From contig JAJPJX010000061.1 of the NCBI GenBank assembly GCA_021324015.1, forward strand, positions 1-37,088: a DNA stretch of 37,088 bases, in the 5' to 3' direction. Origin of the DNA: Solibacteraceae bacterium. Its GTDB lineage: Bacteria > Acidobacteriota > Terriglobia > Bryobacterales > Bryobacteraceae. The position numbers were made by a program, and so were the translations under genes. Below the pieces are notes generated by a model. It had not been told where the DNA came from, did no database searches, and worked only from the letters and a program-made list of their open reading frames with translations. This document shows positions 1 to 8,324 of the stretch, piece after piece (the stretch's first letter is position 1; each line of letters starts with the position of its first letter).

Positions 1-608
1 AGGCTGCTGTTGTCGTTCCCGTCGGTGACCACCACCAGGACCTTCTTGTCCTTCTTGGCCTTCTCCTTCAGGTGATCGATGGACATGCGGATGGCGTCCC
101 GCATGGCCGTGCCGCCGCGCGAGTCGATGCGCGCCAGGCCCTCTTCGAGTTCTTTGATGCTGTTGGTGAAATCCTTATCCAGGAAAGCCTCGTCATTGAA
201 GTTGACGATGAAGACCTCGTCCTGGGGGTTGGAATCCTTGACCAGGGCCAAAGCGGCGGACTCCACCTTCGCGCGCTTGTCGCGCATGCTGCCGCTGTTG
301 TCGATGATCAGGCCCATGGACACGGGGACGTCCTCCCGTTTGAAGGTCTTGATCTGCTGCTGGACGTCGTTTTCGTATACCTTGAAGGCGCTCTGCGGCA
401 GGTTGGTCAGCAAGTGGCCGTTTTTGTCCACCACGGTGGCGTGCAGCACCACCAGCTTGGTATCGGTACGGAACACCGCCCCCTGGTCGGCTTTTTCGGC
501 CTGGGTGCCCGCGGCCTTGGAGTCCTCGGCGCGCGCCCGGCCCGCGCCCAGACAGCCCACCAGGCCGGCCAGCGCCAGAGCCACTTTGAGTCTATTGTAG
601 TGGGGCAT
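1..608 (-). CDS. Secreted VWA-domain protein (VWFA-related Acidobacterial type), 3' end outside the window
   Basis: The frame reads from the ATG at 608 down to the window edge, so the C-terminus is missing. The first 28 or so residues form a signal peptide ending in a GRARA-ED cleavage region. A beta-rich stretch (TKLVVLHATVVDKNGHLL) follows, then the von Willebrand A domain with an intact metal-binding motif DNSGSM and a later TDGNDNS segment. This order is what is known for the acidobacterial VWFA family, whose function is not established; an exported protein that binds a ligand through a metal site is the likely role. The start lies inside the last codons of the upstream VWA gene (17-nt overlap), which suggests translational coupling. 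The two proteins look like tandem paralogues. Confidence 0.85.
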   Translation of the reverse strand, partial: MPHYNRLKVALALAGLVGCLGAGRARAEDSKAAGTQAEKADQGAVFRTDTKLVVLHATVVDKNGHLLTNLPQSAFKVYENDVQQQIKTFKREDVPVSMGLIIDNSGSMRDKRAKVESAALALVKDSNPQDEVFIVNFNDEAFLDKDFTNSIKELEEGLARIDSRGGTAMRDAIRMSIDHLKEKAKKDKKVLVVVTDGNDNSS

Positions 609-1629
609 AGTAGCCCATTCTCCAAAACGCTCGCAGCGGCGGCAGGCCACGCGGCTGTACCAGTTTGACCTGGACGCGCCGGTACTTGCCGTCCCGTTGC
701 TGGTTGGCAGGGCTGTATCCCAGGAGGTACTGGTTGCGAAGCTCGATCCCGATTTTGGCGGCGATGTCCGGCAATTCGTTCAGGTTCTCCACCGGGAACT
801 GCCGGCCGCCGGTCTGCTCCGCGATTTCGCTCAGCAGGCCCGGTCCGTTCAACTCCTCCGCTGTGCGACCGCGCGCGGAGACCGGCTCGAAAATCCCGAT
901 CGCATAGATTTGGACGTCCGCTTCGCGCACCAGGTTCTTAATTTCTCCTTCCGTGTAGCGGCTGTTGTTGTCGCCGCCGTCGGAAATCACCAGCAGCGCC
1001 TTGCGAGGATTCCGGCCCTTTTTCATCTGGTGCAGGGCCAGGTAAATTGCGTCCAGCAAGGCGGTGCGCCCCTTGGACTGTGTGAAGGTCAGGCGGTTCT
1101 GGATTTGCTCCAGGCTGGTGGTGAAAGGTTGCACCAATTCGGCCCGGTCGTTGAACTGCACCAGAAAGAATTCGTCTTCTGGGTTGGCGGTTTTGAAAAA
1201 CTGTGCCACCGCCTGGCGGGACTTTTCCAGCTTGGCGCCCATGCTCCCGCTGCAGTCGAAAACCACACCCACCGACAGCGGGGCGTCCTCACTCGAAAAA
1301 GCCGTCACCACCTGCTCTTTTTTGTCCTCAAACACCCGGAAGTTCTCTTTTTCCAGTCCCGTGACGAAGCGATTCAGTGGATCCATCACGGTGACGGGAA
1401 TCTGCACCAAGGTGGTATCCACCCGGATGTTGGCACGAGGCGACTCTTCTCTCTGGCCTGGCGCTTTGGGCCGAGGAATAATGCTGACCTTGGGTTCCTC
1501 GGGTACTCGATCCGCAGACCACGCTGCGGGCATCAGGCTTAGAGAGAAGAGCAGCAAACCTCGCCATAGCCTGTGGTGGGATCGCGCATCCTTCACCGGT
1601 TCCCCAGCCTCTCTCCCCAAGTTTATCAC
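592..1629 (-). CDS. Secreted VWA-domain protein (VWFA-related Acidobacterial type)
   Basis: 345 residues from a GTG start at 1629. A hydrophobic signal segment (RGLLLFSLSLMPAAWSA, about residues 23-39) points to export. Residues about 65-110 carry the family's leading strand region (DTTLVQIPVTVMDPLNRFV), and the VWA fold follows with a full MIDAS: D125-x-S127-x-S129 in FDCSGSM, a Thr in KGRTALLDA, and an Asp in VISDGGDNN. The C-terminal 60 residues (RNQYLLGYSPANQQRDGKYR) are the usual ending of this acidobacterial family. The substrate is unknown. It runs divergently from kdsB with only 24 nt between starts, and its 3' end overlaps the next VWA gene by 17 nt. The GTG start is supported by the lack of a better upstream codon. 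Confidence 0.85.
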   Translation of the reverse strand: MINLGREAGEPVKDARSHHRLWRGLLLFSLSLMPAAWSADRVPEEPKVSIIPRPKAPGQREESPRANIRVDTTLVQIPVTVMDPLNRFVTGLEKENFRVFEDKKEQVVTAFSSEDAPLSVGVVFDCSGSMGAKLEKSRQAVAQFFKTANPEDEFFLVQFNDRAELVQPFTTSLEQIQNRLTFTQSKGRTALLDAIYLALHQMKKGRNPRKALLVISDGGDNNSRYTEGEIKNLVREADVQIYAIGIFEPVSARGRTAEELNGPGLLSEIAEQTGGRQFPVENLNELPDIAAKIGIELRNQYLLGYSPANQQRDGKYRRVQVKLVQPRGLPPLRAFWRMGYYAPLQ

Positions 1630-1642
1630 AAGGGTTTTATGG

Positions 1643-1648
1643 TATGAT
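1643..1648 (+). promoter_or_regulatory. Candidate -10 element of kdsB
   Basis: TATGAT lies five bases before the GTG start of kdsB. No good -35 hexamer is visible at 17 nt. If used, transcription would begin at or almost at the start codon, giving a leaderless mRNA. This is inference from sequence alone. Confidence 0.35.
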
Positions 1649-1653
1649 CTCTT

Positions 1654-2415
1654 GTGCCGCGTAAAATCCTGGGCGTGATTCCCGCCCGGTTCGCTTCCTC
1701 TCGTTTCCCCGGCAAAGCTCTCGCGCCACTCGCCTCCAAGTCGATCTTACAGCACGTTTTCGAACGCGCTTCTATGGCGCGATACCTGACCAGCGTGCTG
1801 ATTGCCACCGATGACGAGAGGATCTACCAGGAAGCCCGGCGCTTCGGGGCTCCGGTAAGCATGACGCGGGCGGATCACCTCTCCGGCACCGATCGGGTGG
1901 CGGAGGTGGCGGCCTCGGAAAACGCGGACCTGGTGGTGAACATCCAGGGCGACGAACCGCTGATCGACCCGGCGGCCATCGACACAGCCCTCCTGCCGCT
2001 TCTGGACGACCCCGCCATTCCCATGGGAACGCTCAAGAAGCGCATCGAGGATCCCCGCGAGATCGACGACCCCAACGTGGTCAAGGTGGTCACGGACGGC
2101 CACGGGCGGGCGCTGTATTTCTCGCGCTCGACCATCCCATATGTGCGCGGCGAAGCCGGGGGGGCAGTTCCGTACTTCAAGCACATCGGACTATACGTCT
2201 ATCGCCGCGACTTCCTGCTGCGCTACTCCGACCTGCCCGTGGGTCCCCTGGAGAAGGCCGAACGGCTGGAGCAGTTGCGGGCCCTCGAAAACGGCTACGA
2301 GATCCAGGTGGTGGAAACCGAGTACGAATCCGTGGGAGTGGACACGCCGGAGGACCTGGAGCGGGTCTCCCGACTATTTGAAGCGTCCCTGCGGGGGGTG
2401 AAATCGTATGGCTAA
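1654..2415 (+). CDS. kdsB: 3-deoxy-manno-octulosonate cytidylyltransferase (CMP-KDO synthetase)
   Basis: 253 residues, the usual length for KdsB. The enzyme couples CTP with KDO to make CMP-KDO, the activated sugar used in lipid A-core assembly, in the cytoplasm. The N-terminus carries the nucleotide-binding signature [18 protein letters not shown]; later come [14 protein letters not shown], the metal-binding QGDEPLIDP, and the [11 protein letters not shown] ending typical of the family. The start is the GTG at 1654; the nearby ATG at 1644 is in another frame and hits a stop after a few codons. The stop overlaps the pyrG start by 8 nt (ATGGCTAA). Linkage with pyrG (CTP supply) and kdsA (KDO-8-P supply) makes a coherent CMP-KDO operon. 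Confidence 0.96.
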   Translation: MPRKILGVIPARFASSRFPGKALAPLASKSILQHVFERASMARYLTSVLIATDDERIYQEARRFGAPVSMTRADHLSGTDRVAEVAASENADLVVNIQGDEPLIDPAAIDTALLPLLDDPAIPMGTLKKRIEDPREIDDPNVVKVVTDGHGRALYFSRSTIPYVRGEAGGAVPYFKHIGLYVYRRDFLLRYSDLPVGPLEKAERLEQLRALENGYEIQVVETEYESVGVDTPEDLERVSRLFEASLRGVKSYG

Positions 2416-4060
2416 GTATATTTTCGTCACCGGCGGCGTGGTGTCGTCGCTGGGGAAGGGGATTGCGGCCGCCTCCATCGGCTGTCTGCTGGAGAGCCGC
2501 GGGCTGCGGGTCAACCTCCAGAAATTCGACCCCTATCTGAACGTGGATCCGGGGACCATGAGCCCCTTCCAGCATGGCGAGGTGTTCGTCACCGACGACG
2601 GGGCGGAAACGGACCTGGACCTGGGGCACTACGAGCGCTTCACCCACGCACGGCTGACGCAGGCCAACAATCTCACCTCCGGGCGGATTTACGAGCAGAT
2701 CATTTCCCGGGAACGCCGGGGCGACTACCTGGGCAAAACCGTGCAGGTGATCCCGCACGTGACCAACGAGATCAAATCGGCCGTCCGGCGCATCTCGGCG
2801 GATGTAGACGTGGTGATCGTCGAAATCGGCGGCACGGTGGGCGATATCGAGTCGCTGCCGTTTCTGGAAGCCATTCGGCAGATGCGGCACGAGTTGGGCA
2901 AAGAGAATGTGCTGTTTGTGCACGTGACTCTGGTGCCCTGGATCGCCGCCGCGCAGGAGTTGAAAACCAAGCCCACCCAGCACAGCGTCAAAGAGTTGCG
3001 CGCCATCGGTATCCAGCCGGACATGCTGCTGTGCCGGTCCGAGCGCTTCATTCCGCCGGAGATGAAGGACAAAATCGCCCTGTTCTGCGACGTGGAGCCG
3101 CAAGCGGTGATCACCGCGCGGGACGTGGAATCGGTGTACGAGGTGCCCCTGGTGTTCGCCGGTGAAGGCGTGGACGAGATGGCTTTGCGCCTGCTCAAAC
3201 TGGACGCCGGGCCCCGCGACCTGGACCGCTGGACGGGCATGCTCCACCGTATGCAGCATCCCGTGGACGAGGTCTCCATCGGCCTGGTAGGCAAGTACGT
3301 GGAATACGAGGATTCCTATAAGAGCCTGAAAGAGGCCCTGCTGCACGGCGGGCTCGCCCATCAGTTGAAGGTCAAGATCAACTGGATCGAGGCCGAGGGG
3401 GTGGTAGGCGCCGACTGGGAGCGGCAACTGGAGGGCTACGACGGAATCCTGGTGCCGGGCGGCTTCGGCAAGCGCGGCATCGACGGCATGTTGAATGCCA
3501 TCCGCTATGCGCGCGAGTGCAAGGTGCCGTACTTCGGGATCTGCCTGGGCATGCAGACCATGGTGATCGAGTACGCGCGGAACGTCTGCGGCCTGGAGCA
3601 CGCCGATTCCACCGAGTTCGACCCCGGCACGCCGCACCGCGTGATCTTCAAGCTGCGCGAGTTGAAGGGCATCGATGAGTTGGGCGGCACCATGCGGCTG
3701 GGGGCCTGGCCGTGCCGCCTGGCGGAAGGCAGTTTTGCGCAGCAGGCCTACGGCGCCCGCGAAATCAGCGAGCGCCACCGGCACCGCTACGAATTCAACC
3801 GCGAATACGAGGAGCGTTTGCGGGCCGGTGGGTTGAAGATTACGGGCGAGACTCCGGACCAGACCTACGTGGAAATCTGCGAGATCGGGGACCACCCCTG
3901 GTTCCTGGGCTGCCAGTTCCATCCGGAGTTCAAGTCCAAGCCGCTCGAGCCGCATCCGCTGTTCAAGGCTTTCATCGGCGCGGCCTACCAGCATCGCCAG
4001 CGCCGCCTGGCCCGCCAGAAGGAACCAGCGCGGCGCGCCGAGCCGCAGTTTTCGCGGTAG
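2408..4060 (+). CDS. pyrG: CTP synthase
   Basis: 550 residues, full length. The enzyme converts UTP to CTP with ATP and glutamine-derived ammonia. The synthetase half starts with the P-loop [15 protein letters not shown] and contains the family blocks [15 protein letters not shown] and [15 protein letters not shown]. The glutamine amidotransferase half has the nucleophile C379 in GICLGMQ and the His505/Glu507 pair in FHPEFKS, so all triad residues are present. It overlaps kdsB by 8 nt and is followed 8 nt later by kdsA, so co-transcription is expected. The C-terminal tail after the amidotransferase ([12 protein letters not shown]...) is basic and probably disordered. Confidence 0.98.
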   Translation: MAKYIFVTGGVVSSLGKGIAAASIGCLLESRGLRVNLQKFDPYLNVDPGTMSPFQHGEVFVTDDGAETDLDLGHYERFTHARLTQANNLTSGRIYEQIISRERRGDYLGKTVQVIPHVTNEIKSAVRRISADVDVVIVEIGGTVGDIESLPFLEAIRQMRHELGKENVLFVHVTLVPWIAAAQELKTKPTQHSVKELRAIGIQPDMLLCRSERFIPPEMKDKIALFCDVEPQAVITARDVESVYEVPLVFAGEGVDEMALRLLKLDAGPRDLDRWTGMLHRMQHPVDEVSIGLVGKYVEYEDSYKSLKEALLHGGLAHQLKVKINWIEAEGVVGADWERQLEGYDGILVPGGFGKRGIDGMLNAIRYARECKVPYFGICLGMQTMVIEYARNVCGLEHADSTEFDPGTPHRVIFKLRELKGIDELGGTMRLGAWPCRLAEGSFAQQAYGAREISERHRHRYEFNREYEERLRAGGLKITGETPDQTYVEICEIGDHPWFLGCQFHPEFKSKPLEPHPLFKAFIGAAYQHRQRRLARQKEPARRAEPQFSR

Positions 4061-4068
4061 ACCTGCCG

Positions 4069-4902
4069 ATGCCGATGACTTTCGATTCGTTCGGCCCAGG
4101 GCGGCCCCTGGCGCTGATTGCCGGCCCCTGCGTCATCGAGAGCGAAGAGCACGCGCACTTCCTGGCGCGGGCTATCGGCGAGGCGGTGGGGCCGTTCGTC
4201 TTCAAGGCTTCCTTCGATAAGGCCAACCGCACCAGCCTTACGGGGTATCGCGGGCCGGGGTTGCGCGAGGGCCTGCGCATCCTGGCGGGTGTCAAGGCGG
4301 CGGGTTATCCGATCCTCACGGATATCCACGAGCCGGCGCAGGCCGCCCCCGCCGCCGAGGTGGCCGACATCCTGCAAATTCCCGCCTTCCTGTGCCGCCA
4401 GACCGACCTGCTGGTGGAGGCCGGCCGCACGGGGCGGATCGTGAACATCAAGAAGGGGCAGTTCGTGGCCCCGCAGGACTTCCGGCACGCGGCCGAGAAG
4501 GTGGCCTCCACGGGAAACCGGCAGATTCTACTGACCGAGCGCGGATCTTCCTTCGGCTACAACAACCTGGTGGTGGATATGCGCGGGCTGGTCGTCATGC
4601 GGTCGTTCGGCTGGCCGGTGGTGTTCGACGCCACCCATAGCGTGCAGCTTCCGAGCGCCGGCGCGGGGGCTTCCGGGGGACAGCCGCAGTTCATCGAGCC
4701 GCTGGCCCGCGCGGCGGTGGCGGTGGGGGTTGACGCCATTTTCGTGGAAGTGCACGAAGCTCCCAGCCGGGCCCTCTCGGATGGTCCTAATGCGCTGAAA
4801 TTAAGCCTTTTAGGGGATTTTTGGAAGCGCTTGCAAGCGCTCGGCGGCCTGGTCCGCGAGGAATCTTTCCACGCGAGGCCGGCGGATGGCGTCATACAAT
4901 GA
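4069..4902 (+). CDS. kdsA: 3-deoxy-8-phosphooctulonate synthase (KDO-8-P synthase)
   Basis: 277 residues from ATG 4069 (a second in-frame ATG lies at 4075). It condenses phosphoenolpyruvate with arabinose 5-phosphate to KDO-8-P. Family signatures are visible in order: [14 protein letters not shown] near the N-terminus, [61 protein letters not shown] and FVEVHEAP. The cysteine in AGPC and the DATH segment suggest the metal-dependent class, though this is not certain. The frame is open far upstream of 4069, inside pyrG, but homology to the family begins only at about residue 8 of this start, so the longer reading is rejected. The gene ends 17 nt before the pilin start. Confidence 0.96.
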   Translation: MPMTFDSFGPGRPLALIAGPCVIESEEHAHFLARAIGEAVGPFVFKASFDKANRTSLTGYRGPGLREGLRILAGVKAAGYPILTDIHEPAQAAPAAEVADILQIPAFLCRQTDLLVEAGRTGRIVNIKKGQFVAPQDFRHAAEKVASTGNRQILLTERGSSFGYNNLVVDMRGLVVMRSFGWPVVFDATHSVQLPSAGAGASGGQPQFIEPLARAAVAVGVDAIFVEVHEAPSRALSDGPNALKLSLLGDFWKRLQALGGLVREESFHARPADGVIQ

Positions 4903-4919
4903 AGGCAAGGGAAACCGGC

Positions 4920-5384
4920 ATGAACCGCATTCGCCAGCGGAGAGGATTCTCTCTTATCGAGTTGCTGATCGTGATCGCGATCATCCTGATTATCGCGACC
5001 ATCGCTCTTCCCAAGCTGAATCGCGCGCGCATGTACGCCCAGGAGACGGCGGCCATTGCGGCGATCAAGACGCTGCACTCCGCCGAGACGCAGTATTTCT
5101 CCCAGTTTGGGCGCTTCGCCGCCAACCTGACGGAGTTGGGACCGCCGGCCAGCGGCCAACCTGGTCCTTCGGGCGCAGACCTGATTCCGGGTGACCTGGC
5201 GGCCGGCGACAAGAGCGGCTACAAATTCACGGTGACCGGCGGGCCGAGCGGCTACACCATCAGCGCCGTGCCGATTGCCTATAATTCCACGGGTAGCCGG
5301 ACCTTTTTCTCCGACCAGAGCCTGGTGATCCGCGAAAATTACGGGCAAGAGCCGGCCACGGTCAACAGTAAAGAGATCAAGTAA
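4920..5384 (+). CDS. Type IV pilin / type II pseudopilin-like protein
   Basis: 154 residues from ATG 4920. A short basic leader (MNRIRQRRG) precedes the prepilin peptidase site G|FSLIE, with Glu at mature position +5, and the hydrophobic helix LLIVIAIILIIATIALPKL follows. This is the class III signal of type IV pilins and pseudopilins. The globular part contains AQETAAIAAIKTLHSAETQY, a segment common in PilA/PulG-like proteins, and it lacks an obvious pair of C-terminal cysteines. An in-frame ATG at 4899 overlaps the kdsA stop, but 4920 is preferred because AAGGGA sits about 8 nt upstream and the leader length is right. No other pilus gene is nearby, so major pilin and minor pseudopilin cannot be told apart. 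Confidence 0.85.
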   Translation: MNRIRQRRGFSLIELLIVIAIILIIATIALPKLNRARMYAQETAAIAAIKTLHSAETQYFSQFGRFAANLTELGPPASGQPGPSGADLIPGDLAAGDKSGYKFTVTGGPSGYTISAVPIAYNSTGSRTFFSDQSLVIRENYGQEPATVNSKEIK

Positions 5385-5400
5385 GCTCCCTTCGTTGCGC

Positions 5401-5423
5401 GGCGGCGCCTTCCGGGCGCCGCC
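5401..5423 (+). terminator. GC-rich hairpin after the pilin gene
   Basis: Perfect 9-bp inverted repeat (5401-5409 with 5415-5423) around a 5-nt TTCCG loop, 16 nt after the pilin stop. It has no following T-run, so it may be an mRNA-stabilising or pausing hairpin rather than a classic intrinsic terminator. Confidence 0.5.
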
Positions 5424-5452
5424 CTCCCATCCCCATCCGGAGGTCGAAATTG

Positions 5453-5959
5453 ATGTCCGCGAGACTGCGCGCGCTCTTGGGCGCGTACGTGGCGGGACTG
5501 CTGCTGGCAGTCCTGTATTTTCTGGTGAAGCTCTGGCCCGTGACGCGGGCTCCGTTCGAGCCGGCCACGTTTTTCTGGGGCCGGTTCGTGTTTCCGCTGG
5601 AGGCACGCTACCTGCTGCTGGCCGCCCTGGCCGGCGCGTTGGGCTCGTACATCCATCTGGCGAGCTCGTTCGCCGAGTACGCGGGTAACGACCGGCTGGC
5701 GGCCAGTTGGACCTGGTGGTACGTGATGCGGCCGTTTATCGGCGCCGCGCTGGCCGAGGTGGTGTACCTGGCGGTGCGCGCCGGCATGGTTACCGGCACC
5801 GGCGGGGCGGACGCTTTGAGCCCCTTCGGCATGGCAGCCCTGTGCGCGCTCTCGGGCCTGTTCGCGCGGCAGGCGACCGACAAGCTGCGGGAGGTCTTCG
5901 AGAACCTCTTCCGCACGGAAAAGCCGGTGGAGCGAAAAGATCCGCTGCCGCTGGGGTAA
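5453..5959 (+). CDS. Four-helix integral membrane protein of unknown function
   Basis: 168 residues from ATG 5453; the TTG three bases earlier is rejected because GGAGG (5439-5443) is ideally spaced for the ATG. Four hydrophobic stretches are visible: LLGAYVAGLLLAVLYFLVKL, YLLLAALAGALGSYIHLASS, FIGAALAEVVYLAVRAG and GMAALCALSGLFAR. The last runs into a conserved-looking amphipathic tail (QATDKLREVFENLF) and a charged C-terminus. The family is not one I can name. It sits after the pilin gene across a hairpin and ends just before the convergent glycosidase gene, so any functional link is a guess. Confidence 0.7.
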   Translation: MSARLRALLGAYVAGLLLAVLYFLVKLWPVTRAPFEPATFFWGRFVFPLEARYLLLAALAGALGSYIHLASSFAEYAGNDRLAASWTWWYVMRPFIGAALAEVVYLAVRAGMVTGTGGADALSPFGMAALCALSGLFARQATDKLREVFENLFRTEKPVERKDPLPLG

Positions 5960-5960
5960 G

Positions 5961-7352
5961 TTACCGGGCAGCCCCGGCGAGCTTCAGGTGCAACACCCCC
6001 GGACCGGGAAAGGGAGTCCGGAAGCTGCGGCGGGCCCCTCCCTGCACGGTTCCACCCGGGAGCGTCTTGCCCTCATTCACTTCGAACCACACGGCTGTGA
6101 ACGCGCCGGGGGCGCCGCTCAGGTTGACGGTGAACTCGCCGCGGATGCCCGGTTGGAAGACCAGGTACTCGGCGCCCGGCTGGGCCAGGCAATACTGCGT
6201 GGAAGCCAGCGCGTCGTGCGGAGTCATCTCCGCCAGATTGATGGTCTCCGCGAAGCGCTTGGTCTGGCCCATGGCCACACGCGCCGAATCCTGCCAGGTG
6301 GGTGCCGGCTCCAGCGTCTCCATAAAAAGTACATTGAGACCGCGGATGAAACTTTTCCAGACCCAGATGCTGTCTCCGCAGGTGTGCCCGCAGAGGTGGT
6401 CGGTGTCGCTGACCACCACCTTGCCGCTGAAGTTGGCCGGAGGATTTTCCAGGTAAGTGTCGGGAGCGCTGCCATTGTTCGGCGAAACCCAGTCCGCCGG
6501 GCTGCTGAGGAGTTCCCGGTTGACGCCGCCCGGGTACTCGGCGGTCATGCCTACGGGGTGCCGCCTGCCCTTGCCCGCCTCATACTCGTGGACGAAGCGG
6601 ATCATGTCAAACTGCCAGTCGGTCGAATAGGCCGCGGCTTCATTGCAGATCTCGTAGAGCACGTTGTCCAGATCGTTGACCGTATCGATCACCTGCCGCA
6701 CATAGGCCCTCTGAAGTTCCAGCACGCGTCGGCCCATCGGGTTTTGCTGGAGCGTGTAATATTCCAGACCGCGGCCGTCATGATTCGTGTCCGCATCCAC
6801 CTGGTTGATGTTGTTGCTGCCGTTATACGGATGGCAGATCCACGCGTCGGTGAACTGCGCTTCCCATCCCTCGAACAGCATCACGGAGACGTACATGCCT
6901 CGCCCCCGGGCGGCCAGAATGCGTTCGCGCATGCGCTGGAGGTACTCGGGATTGAACCTGGTCAGATCGAATTTGGGCTTGCCGTCCATCGCCAGCCCGG
7001 GGCCGGTGCGCATCCAGGGATGCGGCGCGGAATGCTTCAGCCCCACCGGATCTTCGTCGTTCCAGCGCGGCGACTCCCAGCGCCAGAGGCGGAAAAAGTT
7101 GTGATGGTGCGATTCCAGGAAGTTCAGGTACCGGTCATAGTCGAAGACCGGCGGAGGGTCCCCCACGGAGGAGCGGTGGCCCGAGTCCTGAAAGTTGCTC
7201 CACGTATGCGTTCCGGTGAGATAGATGGCCTTTCCGGAGTTGTCCGTGAAGTACCGGGGGTTGGACGAGAGAACCCGCAGCGGGCCCCGGTCCGGCATGC
7301 TTTGGCCTGCCGCGGCAGCCGCGGCGGCAGCCAGAATCAGAACTTGTCTCAT
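5961..7352 (-). CDS. Secreted glycoside hydrolase-like protein (DUF4038 type with collagen-binding-like C-terminus)
   Basis: 463 residues. An Ala-rich signal peptide (MRQVLILAAAAAAAAGQ) is followed by the family opening RYFTDNSGKAIYLTGTHTW, then a TIM-barrel-like region including HHHNFFRLWRWESP, GMYVSVMLFEGWE and the probable acid/base glutamate E238 in LYEICNEAAAYS. The C-terminal about 90 residues (QPGAEYLVFQPGIRGEFTVN) match the beta-sandwich often annotated as putative collagen-binding, common behind DUF4038/apiosidase-like enzymes. The expected role is cleavage of a plant or microbial polysaccharide outside the cytoplasm; the substrate cannot be read from sequence. It is the last gene of the minus-strand run starting with the MFS transporter, 48 nt after the Sua5 gene. 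Confidence 0.8.
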   Translation of the reverse strand: MRQVLILAAAAAAAAGQSMPDRGPLRVLSSNPRYFTDNSGKAIYLTGTHTWSNFQDSGHRSSVGDPPPVFDYDRYLNFLESHHHNFFRLWRWESPRWNDEDPVGLKHSAPHPWMRTGPGLAMDGKPKFDLTRFNPEYLQRMRERILAARGRGMYVSVMLFEGWEAQFTDAWICHPYNGSNNINQVDADTNHDGRGLEYYTLQQNPMGRRVLELQRAYVRQVIDTVNDLDNVLYEICNEAAAYSTDWQFDMIRFVHEYEAGKGRRHPVGMTAEYPGGVNRELLSSPADWVSPNNGSAPDTYLENPPANFSGKVVVSDTDHLCGHTCGDSIWVWKSFIRGLNVLFMETLEPAPTWQDSARVAMGQTKRFAETINLAEMTPHDALASTQYCLAQPGAEYLVFQPGIRGEFTVNLSGAPGAFTAVWFEVNEGKTLPGGTVQGGARRSFRTPFPGPGVLHLKLAGAAR

Positions 7353-7400
7353 GCGAATCCCGCGTGTCTATGGTAGCTCTGAAATGGCAGCTCTAGCGCC

Positions 7401-8324
7401 TTACCGGGTGGCGGCTCGGGTGAGGCGGTCCAGCACTCCCAGCCACTCCGGCGCATCCGGCGGTCGCTCCACGGCGATCCAATCCCAGCCTTCTTCATCC
7501 AAGCGGTGCAGGGTCTGGTAGAGCAGGGCGGCGTAGGCGCGCGGATCGGCGGGCATCCGCACGCCGCCGGGCTGCTCGCGGCCCAGTGTCAGCCAGGCGC
7601 CGCGCCCCGCGGGGGGCGCCTCGCCGGCGGCCAGCAGCACCAGCGGCGTGCGCGGCTGATAGTGGCGTTGGTGCATGCCGGGGGAGGCGTGGGGCTCCCC
7701 GGCGGCGGCCGCGGCGGCTATCTCCACGGGCCCCACCAGGGCTTCGATCTCGGTCACCGGCAGCCCGCCCGGCCGCAGCAGGACGGGACGCTCGCCGGCC
7801 AGCGACAGCACCGTGGATTCGATGCCCACGTTGGCCGGGCCGCCATCCAGCACCAGGTCCACGGCGCTGCCCAGGGAGCGGCGCACGTGCTCGGCCGTGG
7901 TGGGGGAAAGCTGGGTGAAGCGGTTGGCGGAGGGACCTGCCAGGGGCACCCCGGCCCGGCGGATCAGTTCCAGCGCCAGCGGGTGCGCCGGCATGCGCAG
8001 GCCCACGGTGGCCAGACCCGCGGTCACGATGCCGGGAATGCGCGCGTGCTTGGGCACCACCAGGGTGAGCGGGCCGGGCCAGTAACGGCGGGCCAGCAGG
8101 TCGGCCGCTGGCGGCCAGTGGGAGGCCAGGCCGCGGGCCATTTCCACGGAAGCCACATGCACGATCAGAGGGCTGGTGGAGGGCCGGCCCTTAGCGCTGT
8201 AGATGCGCGCCACCGCCTCCGGGTCCAGCGCGTTGGCGCCCAAGCCGTAGACCGTTTCCGTGGGGAACGCCACCAGGCGGCCCGCGCGGATCAGCGCCGC
8301 GGCATGGTCCAACTCCGCGCTCAC
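7401..8324 (-). CDS. Threonylcarbamoyl-AMP synthase (Sua5/YwlC type)
   Basis: 307 residues from GTG 8324. It makes L-threonylcarbamoyl-AMP from threonine, bicarbonate and ATP for the t6A37 modification of ANN-decoding tRNAs. The YrdC fold shows LVAFPTETVYGLGANA, the KGRPSTSPLIVHV substrate segment and AGPSANRFTQLSPTTAEHV, where the longer Sua5 form is expected; about 100 further residues make up the C-terminal Sua5 domain (starting near SPGMHQRHYQPRTPLVLL). The frame stays open upstream through prfB, but the GTG that overlaps the prfB stop (GTGA, 4 nt) is the sensible start since the YrdC domain begins there. It is co-transcribed with prfB, so two translation-fidelity functions are linked. 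Confidence 0.93.
   Translation of the reverse strand: MSAELDHAAALIRAGRLVAFPTETVYGLGANALDPEAVARIYSAKGRPSTSPLIVHVASVEMARGLASHWPPAADLLARRYWPGPLTLVVPKHARIPGIVTAGLATVGLRMPAHPLALELIRRAGVPLAGPSANRFTQLSPTTAEHVRRSLGSAVDLVLDGGPANVGIESTVLSLAGERPVLLRPGGLPVTEIEALVGPVEIAAAAAAGEPHASPGMHQRHYQPRTPLVLLAAGEAPPAGRGAWLTLGREQPGGVRMPADPRAYAALLYQTLHRLDEEGWDWIAVERPPDAPEWLGVLDRLTRAATR

Noticed and set aside
2177-3994. 605-codon open frame on the minus strand opposite pyrG
   Set aside because: It is antisense to a complete CTP synthase with all catalytic motifs; long shadow frames are expected at this GC content, and its reading is His/Gln/Val-rich without any domain.
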